The position numbers and the translations under genes were made by a program. A DNA stretch of 64,000 nt, from contig CM075941.1 of assembly GCA_038030265.1 (NCBI GenBank), positions 13,082,001 to 13,146,000 on the forward strand, written 5' to 3'. The DNA comes from Corythucha ciliata (lineage: Eukaryota > Arthropoda > Insecta > Hemiptera > Tingidae). Below the pieces are notes generated by a model. It searched no databases. It was not told the origin of the DNA and worked only from the letters and a program-made list of their open reading frames with translations. This document shows, in pieces, positions 57,301-64,000 of this stretch. How positions within the stretch are numbered: position 1 is the stretch's first letter; each line of letters opens with the position of its first letter.

Positions 57301-59458
57301 ATCTTTTCACGTGTAACCGGTCACAAGGCCCCGCCGCTCCAGCTGTCATGTGTGTCCCTCCTGTACCCGTCCAGACCGTATAAGGCGGGGAGCTCTCTCC
57401 CCCTCCCATCGTTTTGAAAGACATTTTTTCCCCCTCTCTTTGATTTATTGTTTTCCACGATAGGAGAAACTCTTGGCAACATCTCACACTTTTCCGCGCT
57501 CGTGCCCCAATAATTAGCGGATTGCCATAATTTTTTAACTGCTGCAGGCAGTCCCACCCGCAGTTCCCGCACTGGAAATCCCGTAGTAACCGAAAGGCGC
57601 TCCTTCACATATTGTATCGTTTTTTTTTTTAGTAGTTAACTTCATTGTCCATTGTGTCAAGCTGGTTTCGGTCGATGACTCTCTCTTCCGACCCTCCTCC
57701 CCCACTACCACAGGGCCAATTAGCTCGCGAGCTCTCCTCTTGAAGGCTTCTTCGTTTCTCACTATCTCTTTTAAACTTGTCTCTAACGCGGTTTAATCAA
57801 TTGCTCCAGGCTTGGCTAGTCAGGAAGGCAATTTATTATTCTGAATAGAAATGACCGGTGGAAGGGGTTGAAATTTTTTCTTTCACTCACAATCAGTATA
57901 AAAATATATGGATACACCGTCTTCTGAGGCCAGGTGAACGGTATAGAAGGCTCCAAAACAAAATGAGCGCTGTTCATGTTCCCCGTTCGTAAAAACTTGG
58001 AAAGGTACAGTCTTTGAAAAGTACACAGATGGATTCCCTCAATAGGAGATATACCTGAATTGTTTTTGTTTTCAGCAAACATCGCAACCCACACCCCCGC
58101 CCGTTATGACCACTTCAAAACGGCGATTACTCGCGTTTTTCTTATCTTATTATAAAAACGTTTAGGAATGCCATTTATTATAACGTTTATCTTTAATGAA
58201 ATTGAAACTAATTTAAAACACTTTTTGCGTGCAACTCGCTAGGGTTAAGTCCCTCCCCTCCCCCATTTTAGACTCCTTGCTACCAGCTTTCAAGTTTCTT
58301 GGAGCTAACAAAGTTCAAAGCGTCACCACCACCGCCCGTCTTTTAAGACAGCATTTTCACTTCAAACTCTTGCCTTATTAGGAGGAAAAGTCTCTCGGTT
58401 TTCCCTGTCTAGTTGCTCAGTCCCTTAAAGGTTAATTTCCATCTTATTGACCTCAGTCAGTGTATGGAAAGTGCGCATTGCTCAAAGTTGGAGCGATTTT
58501 GCTCATCTTTTATGCACTAGAATTTTAGGGTAGTTTACTGGTTTTTTTATACTTTAGGAAAGTAGTGGCAAATAAATTATTATTTTTTTAAGAAAATGAA
58601 CTTTAACGTGAGAGATTATAATTGTGAGAGGGGGGGGCTCTTTTAAAAAGAGCGCCAGGGGCAAGACAAAAAAAAAAAAAAAAAAACGAGAAGATTTGTG
58701 TAAATAAGTGAACGTCTCTCAAAACGACGATGGTTATCTCAGTTCTATGCTATAGCGCTGGAGACACACTGGCCATGCATACGCAATGAACTTTTAACAT
58801 ACACTTAACATAATGTATGGAGAGAAAAAAAATAAAGACAAAAAAGATCTTCCCCTACTGGCATGGAAACACTTTCTTTCGGGGGAAAAAAATGGCTTGA
58901 CTTTTAGAGTAGTTTCGAGTGGCTTTACAAGTGATTTTAATCTTCGTTTCTAACAGAACAAGAAACTTCCTTCACATTTTAATTTTATTATTTTGGCGAC
59001 TTGCCCGTAACTCACTTTAAAAACTCACATAATCAAGTTTTTAAAACGGAAGCCTCCATGCCATCACTAATTGCAAGTTCCACCCACACCCGCCTAATGA
59101 TCTAGAAGATTGAGCGAGTAAAGACTGCGGTTTTAATTGTTAAAACTTTGGGACTACACAACTTGCTTCACTGGTGTTTAAAATCAATACGCGCCCCAAC
59201 CTGCAACAGAGCCTATACGCTTCCTGTCTCTCTTTCTCTCAGAGAGAGAGAGAGTGACAGAGTGAGAGAAGCGTTGAAGCTTTTCGGTCGTTTCGAAGTG
59301 TGACGGGTACGGAGTGAGAGAGCAGTAGGACAAAGGGTGATGGTTTCAGTGAGGGGAGTGGGGCTTTTATTAGTTAAGAGTGGATTAGACTTGATTAGAG
59401 AGAGGTTGATTCTGAGGGGGTTAACAGGTACTTTTCTGGTACGTTTTCACCTTCATTA
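48326..59458. other. gene-free stretch with GA microsatellites
   Basis: Eleven kilobases without a recognisable gene or large transposon. Features are (AG)n at 48711-48729 and 54466-54496, a CT-then-AG palindromic tract at 59229-59254, and G or C runs of 9 or more near 48658, 49461, 49959, 52297, 52546, 53371, 54300, 54999, 56050, 56250 and 58630. Frames of 100-126 codons (for example 53312-53650 and 55134-55514) show no known domain. Regulatory DNA or introns of a gene outside the window are possible. Confidence 0.5.
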
Positions 59459-59605
59459 AGCCTGTTTTACACGAGTAAGTTTTTTGATTCGAAATACTAT
59501 GTTCAAACTGAATTGAAACAGTTAATTGTTGGCAGGATTCAGCTGAAATTTTTTTTTAAAAATGGCTACTTCGATAAAAAAAAACTTACACGTGTAAAAG
59601 GAGCT
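59459..59605. mobile_element. Tourist-like MITE, 147 bp, TSD TTA
   Basis: The left end AGCCTGTTTTACACGAGTAAG is matched by the inverted right end (CTTACACGTGTAAAAGGAGCT), with TTTTTT next to each inside. TTA flanks both sides (59456-59458 and 59606-59608). A 3-bp TTA/TAA duplication is typical of PIF/Harbinger-derived MITEs. It is non-coding. Confidence 0.7.
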
Positions 59606-59639
59606 TTACATTAGGAGAACAAGGCAAGTTAATGTGTCT

Positions 59640-60050
59640 GTTGAACTGCCCGCGGACACAACAGTCGGACGTTGAATGGCGCTTTGAAAAGGTCTGTGGG
59701 TCCTCTGGGATAGTGTCTTTGCTTTGTGGGTGGATCTGTCGATGGCGCCGCGGAATATTCTCTTCGCGGGCCGTCATGATGTGGGACGCACGGATATAGG
59801 ATTGCTGGCCATATCCATCCCATAATTCCCCCCGGTATGGAAATCTGTTGCAACGCACCACATGCGTACTACTCGTATAACTATACCCATGACGCGCCGC
59901 AGGTGTGGGTTTCTCGGCTCCACGTAATCCGCAACCCTGAGCGAGCGCGGTGATGCTCACTGGAGCTGAGAAGTACGACTGCATGCCTTGTTTCCTGCAC
60001 CCCAACAATCCATGGAACCACAGCAAACCATCGATAACTAGGCGTTTCAA
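59640..60050 (-). other. Unrecognised GC-richer open stretch
   Basis: This is the longest open frame not explained by a repeat (154 codons counted from 60050 through 59586), in a segment visibly richer in G and C than its surroundings. Two overlapping frames on the same strand are both open for 70 codons or more. I recognise no domain; the product would be rich in His, Arg, Ser and Pro. It could be a decayed exon or chance in a GC-rich patch; there is no supporting splice-site pair or homologue. Confidence 0.2.
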
Positions 60051-63000
60051 TAATCCGTAGAAGTTTTGCGTTAAATGGATTTTAGAGACCTCACTTAAAA
60101 GCGAGTAATAACCTAACGATTGATTTACCCGGCGATCTATTGACGTCTCACGTACCCTCCTCCTCTCTCCACGAAGAGGGCCACCCCTGCGCTTCTTATA
60201 GGGGTCCTTTGGGCTTTGTAAAGCAACAAAAGAACTTTATCAGCTTGGGGGGATCATCGCTATGATGGGGATGAATCATTGCAATTAATTTTACCATCCG
60301 GTTCGCCTCTTACAATCACTACCCCTTTCCTTCTCTTTAACTCCCGCATTTTTCCCCTCCATAAGTGCTCTCTCTCCGTCCTCTAAAACTCATTAATATC
60401 CACCGGAAGACAGTTGTGAAACCATTCTTCACCCTCCCCCCCCCCATACACACACACATACAGTTTGAGTAAAGACTTCGCGGACGCAGCGACCTGGAAA
60501 CAGCCCCTTTTTTGGTCGTTGAATATTACGATGCGTGAAACCACTCGGTATAAAAGCGTTATCTTTTTAACGAAAGGATTTATTCGCGCTTTTTTTCGCC
60601 GCCTTTATGGAAAAACGTTCCCCCTTCTCACCCGTCGTTCCAACAACATTATTGTAAAGGTCTCCAGTGAAGTTACAGCAGATAAGGGCCGCTATAATCT
60701 TTCATTTTCCAAATCTACCATGAGAAATAACGGAAGTAGGCCCTCTTTAAAAGACGTATTTTTCCGTCTTATTGCTAGTTTACAGCCCTCCCCCCACCCT
60801 TCTTTGTTTATTAACATGAACTTTCACAATATTCTTTGAGACCTCTCTATCTTTTTTTTCTGGAACAGGGGCCTACTTGTGGGGAAACGATTATTGTGTT
60901 GCTCGGAAGACGGTCGGAGGGAAAGGGGCTTCTCCTCACCCCCCCCCCCAACTCCATGGTCCTCTAGGGTTTTCAGAGTTGTAGTGTCGTCGGTAGAACA
61001 ATATGGGTGGTGGGTGGGGGTTGTTGTGAGTGTGAGTGTTGGTTGGGTGGACTGTAATCTGTTAACGACCGAGTGACTACTGTGATGGAGATAAGCTCCC
61101 TTTCGAAGGCAATAAAGCCGGTGCATCTGTCGCATTTGGCCGCCACATAACACAGACCCTCTCGTCCCCACTCCTTCACGTCGCTCACTATGCACAGTTA
61201 TGAGTTAGAAAGGGGAACATCCCTTTGCCCCACCCCCTTCACCGTAGTGTTTTCTACTTTCACAGTACCACAACTCATAACTTCTGTGCTCTCTCACACT
61301 CTGTCACTCTCTCTCACTCTTTCTCTCTCCCTCACTCACTCATACACCCCCATCGAGCCATTGGGCGTTACTCGTTTACTGTATTTGTTGGGTGGGTGAC
61401 TGGGGGGATAAGGGCCGAATCTCGGTGATTGTTACTCACCCATTGTAGTGAATTAACATGGGCTTTTTAATAGCCTTTTTTGTTCGTATTGAGCCTACCA
61501 ACACACACAATATTCATGATGTAAATTACAAAAACCGGAAATATGAGTGATTTTTATTGGATCGATCACGCTTGAATGATATGATGTGGGGAGGGGGGAG
61601 GTTTGAAAAGTCGAGGCCGTCCATACATTAGCAGAAAACGCGGTGATGGGGGGGGGGGGTCTACGTGCGAACCAGGAATAACGCCGTCAGTTAGTGTTTT
61701 TTCGTTAAAAATAAAACATATCTCTGGGATAGGAAAAGGAGAGATTTTTTTCCCTTGAACTTTACCGATGAAAACATTTTAAAAAACGCCTTGTGTAATT
61801 TCCTTTATCAGGCTTAGTCAATGAACTCACTTCAATTTCAGTTAATCTTTTTTTAACATTTAATCATAGTTGTGACTACCGGTTGGGTGGTAGAGCCCGA
61901 GGTCGTTTCATCGACAAGTGTTATTGTTTTCTCAATAATTTTAGCGACGGGTTTTTGTTTACGTTTATACAAGAAACGGTTGAGAGAGAGTGAGAAAGTG
62001 TGATTGAGTGAGAGAGGAAAAATGCTGACTATCGCACACAGGCAGGAAGCGGTGTTTCGTGCTAACCCGATGTATACAATGAACCAGAAAAACGTTTTTT
62101 TTTTTCCTTTCTGCCTTATTTTAAAAACCTTCATAACATTTTTAAGAAAAACTAAATTGAGTTTTTATAGTTCAGTAAACTCCGTGGCTTTTAAACTTGT
62201 GGAAAACACTTTTTCAGACGTTCCTCCAGTGGGTTGTTCACCCCCACCATAACTATCTTTTTCAATTCCTTCAAATAAAATAAAAAAATTGCATTGGTAA
62301 TTACATGTTCGAAACCCCACTATTTAATTAGGCGCAATAGGATGAAGGGACAAAGCCCTAGGGTGGTAGTAGTGGGTGAAACGAGAAGGGCTCTAAATAA
62401 CACTTAATTGAACGCTCTCTAACATTTCCTCTCCCTTCCTTCCCCCTATTTCGATTTTGATTACACATTTAGTCAAATAAAAGGGATTCCCCTCTCTTTT
62501 GTCCCCTGCTCTTCAAACATCCGAATGGGGGGGGGGAGGGCATTCGCGGAAATCTTTTTTTTTATTGGATCTGATAGAGGATCATTAGGATCATATACGT
62601 GTTTCCCTTCTAAAAACAATAAAAGCCGCGAATAAAAGGTTTTCTAGTGGAGTAAACTGTTGAAAACAATTTGGTTATTGAATCAGTTGTGAGGGTAAAT
62701 AGAAAAGATAAGGCACACTATAGGGAAAAGGGAAATGAAGAGGGTCGGGTGGTGTGGGGATGGCGCCTGTCGAGACCGTGCGCGTTTCTTTCCGATTTTC
62801 CTGTTGACTGGGCTTGAGTTCACAGTAAGAGGAAAATGGTGGTGAGGGGTGTGCGAGGAGCTTTGGGATTATTATATTATCGTTTATTTTATTTGATCTG
62901 TCGATCTAAACTATCTATAAACACGCTCGTTCGTCCTTTCGCGTCATCTCTTGACGCTTTATTTGGTATTTTTATCCCTCGAGCAGCATTGCTCCTCATA

Positions 63001-63542
63001 TTGTCAATCTCGAACACTTGGTAGAAGGTGGAACAACGTGGAGGGCTGGGGGGATCCTTGTTGCTGGAGAGCAGAGGGGACTGTATTTTATAGGGAGAGC
63101 GATTGATAAATTTTGAGAGACCGGAAAATGGAGTTAACTAAATTTTTGGAAAAGGAAAGAGAGAATGAGACTGACTTTTAGTAGGTACCTTGAGATTTGA
63201 GACAACTTCAGCGAAGGCGTTTTTTGTACTTCTTTCCTCGAGGAGACACACACACTTCCTTGTTTTCCCGGCTCGATCGCGAAAAAACTCATTCCGAGAG
63301 GGAGCGGGTGGGGAGCATAGGAGGATTGGGGTAGGGAGCGTCTCTCCTATACTAATTTTTTAAAGAACGGCAGTTTAGCAATAACAAACCACCCACCAAA
63401 AGCGAGAGCTTTTTAGTTTGGAGTAAACTTAACTAGAGTTGGGTAAAACTAAAACATAATGTAGATTAATGAAAACGAGACTTTTCTAGGCAAACTTAAC
63501 TTAACTTAACCTAAGTAGAGAAATTTGAAGCTAGCAATAGGT
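60051..63542. other. gene-free stretch
   Basis: No gene recognised. It contains CT-rich microsatellite DNA at 61288-61350, G/C runs near 60435, 60940, 61650 and 62527, and AACTTAACTTAACTTAACC at 63495-63513 just downstream of the BEL relic, possibly part of its 3' end. Confidence 0.5.
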
Positions 63543-64000
63543 TTAATCGAGATGGGGCAGGGGCAGCAAACGGTTTATGGCTCGCTGGTATGTTTTCCCT
63601 TTGATGAGAACATCTGCGACTCTAACTTGTTCGTCAGGGCCTGGATACGTGGTAATTACCCTGCCGAGAGGCCATATAAGAGGAGGAGCGTTTACATCTT
63701 TGATAATTACAATGTCGTTTTCTTGAAGAGAAGGCGAATTTTTTGTCCACTTCGTCCGGATTTAGAGCTCCTGGAGATATTCTTTGGACCACCGATTCCA
63801 AAAAGATCTCAAGTTCTGGTGTATCAGAGTGAATCGTTGATTGAGTCGAAGATCATCGGGATCTAAGGGCTGTGGAGGAACGAGGAGAGGACTACCCACG
63901 AGAAACTGGCCTGGAGTCAAGTAATCGACGCTGTCGTTCGGGTCATTAGACACGTATCCAAGCGGTCTGCTGTTGAGTATGGCTTCGATTTTTGAGAAAA
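63543..64000 (-). pseudogene. 3' end of a BEL/Pao retrotransposon pol gene (partial)
   Basis: Entering from the right edge on the minus strand, the frame reads EAILNSRPLGYVSNDPND then YLTPGQFLVGSPL, FWNRWSKEYLQEL, and later RTKWTK, WPLGRVI, PGPDEQVRVADV and a terminal INRLLPLP. This is the end of the integrase core and the C-terminal tail (DUF5641-like) typical of BEL/Pao pol. A TAA at 63762-63764 interrupts the same frame exactly after …EYLQEL, where relatives continue with Gln; the frame then stays open to its natural stop at 63543-63545. The break is thus a single nonsense change in an otherwise well-preserved stretch. The rest of the element lies outside the window. Confidence 0.9.

Noticed and set aside
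63495..63513. AACTTAACTTAACTTAACC considered as telomeric repeat
   Set aside because: Only three units, not the TTAGG type, and adjacent to a retrotransposon 3' end.

Overview
The window looks like non-genic, transposon-filled chromosomal DNA from an invertebrate animal. The evidence is two canonical introns of 60-70 nt in a transposase relic, gypsy- and BEL/Pao-type retrotransposons, several hAT-like elements, and many homopolymer and GA/CT microsatellite tracts. There is no bacterial-style gene organisation. An arthropod or similar invertebrate is plausible, but the sequence does not settle the taxon. I recognised no intact host gene, no tRNA or rRNA gene and no CRISPR array. Almost every recognisable reading frame is a broken piece of a mobile element.

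Layout. 1-10 kb: gene-free, rich in poly(A), poly(T), poly(G) and poly(C) tracts, with one foldback element (5723-5874). 10-13.7 kb: a fragment of a ~29-bp satellite, then a composite inverted-repeat structure (10795-13706) in which one long-TIR element appears to have inserted into the arm of another; the first holds a dead Tc1/mariner-like transposase tail. 16.5-19.5 kb: two repeat arrays (~31-bp and ~290-bp units). 19.6-22.4 kb: a 2.8-kb TA-flanked inverted-repeat element built almost wholly from the word AACCG/CGGTT, with 21-bp arrays and a 55-base poly(T). 24-25.3 kb: an inactivated DDE transposase gene on the minus strand with two small introns. 27.4-31.5 kb: a MITE directly abutting a decayed gypsy-type retrotransposon with short LTRs.

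31.5-48.3 kb is the most informative part. Target-site duplications visible by eye define hAT-like elements with different ends: 31681-34907 (TSD GTCCGAAT), 32080-34384 nested in it (TTCCTAG), 38564-40517 (CCTTCATG), 41847-43653 (ATGGTGAG), 42486-43615 nested in that (GCTGCCCA), and 46249-48317 (TAATTATT). Four of these, with three kinds of terminus, carry degenerate 20-31-bp tandem arrays inside. The recurring association of hAT-type ends with satellite-like interiors is the main system-level observation. Beside them lies a 1-kb element with TGT...ACA ends and a TATA duplication carrying a fragment of an integrase-type (Ginger/KRBA2-like) transposon protein. 48.3-63.5 kb is gene-poor, with GA/CT microsatellites and one small TTA-flanked MITE. 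The right edge (63543-64000) enters the 3' end of a BEL/Pao pol gene on the minus strand.

The coding pieces do not form a pathway; they are mostly dead. The readable biology is a history of insertions, nested in a recoverable order, plus amplification of short tandem repeats inside non-autonomous DNA transposons.
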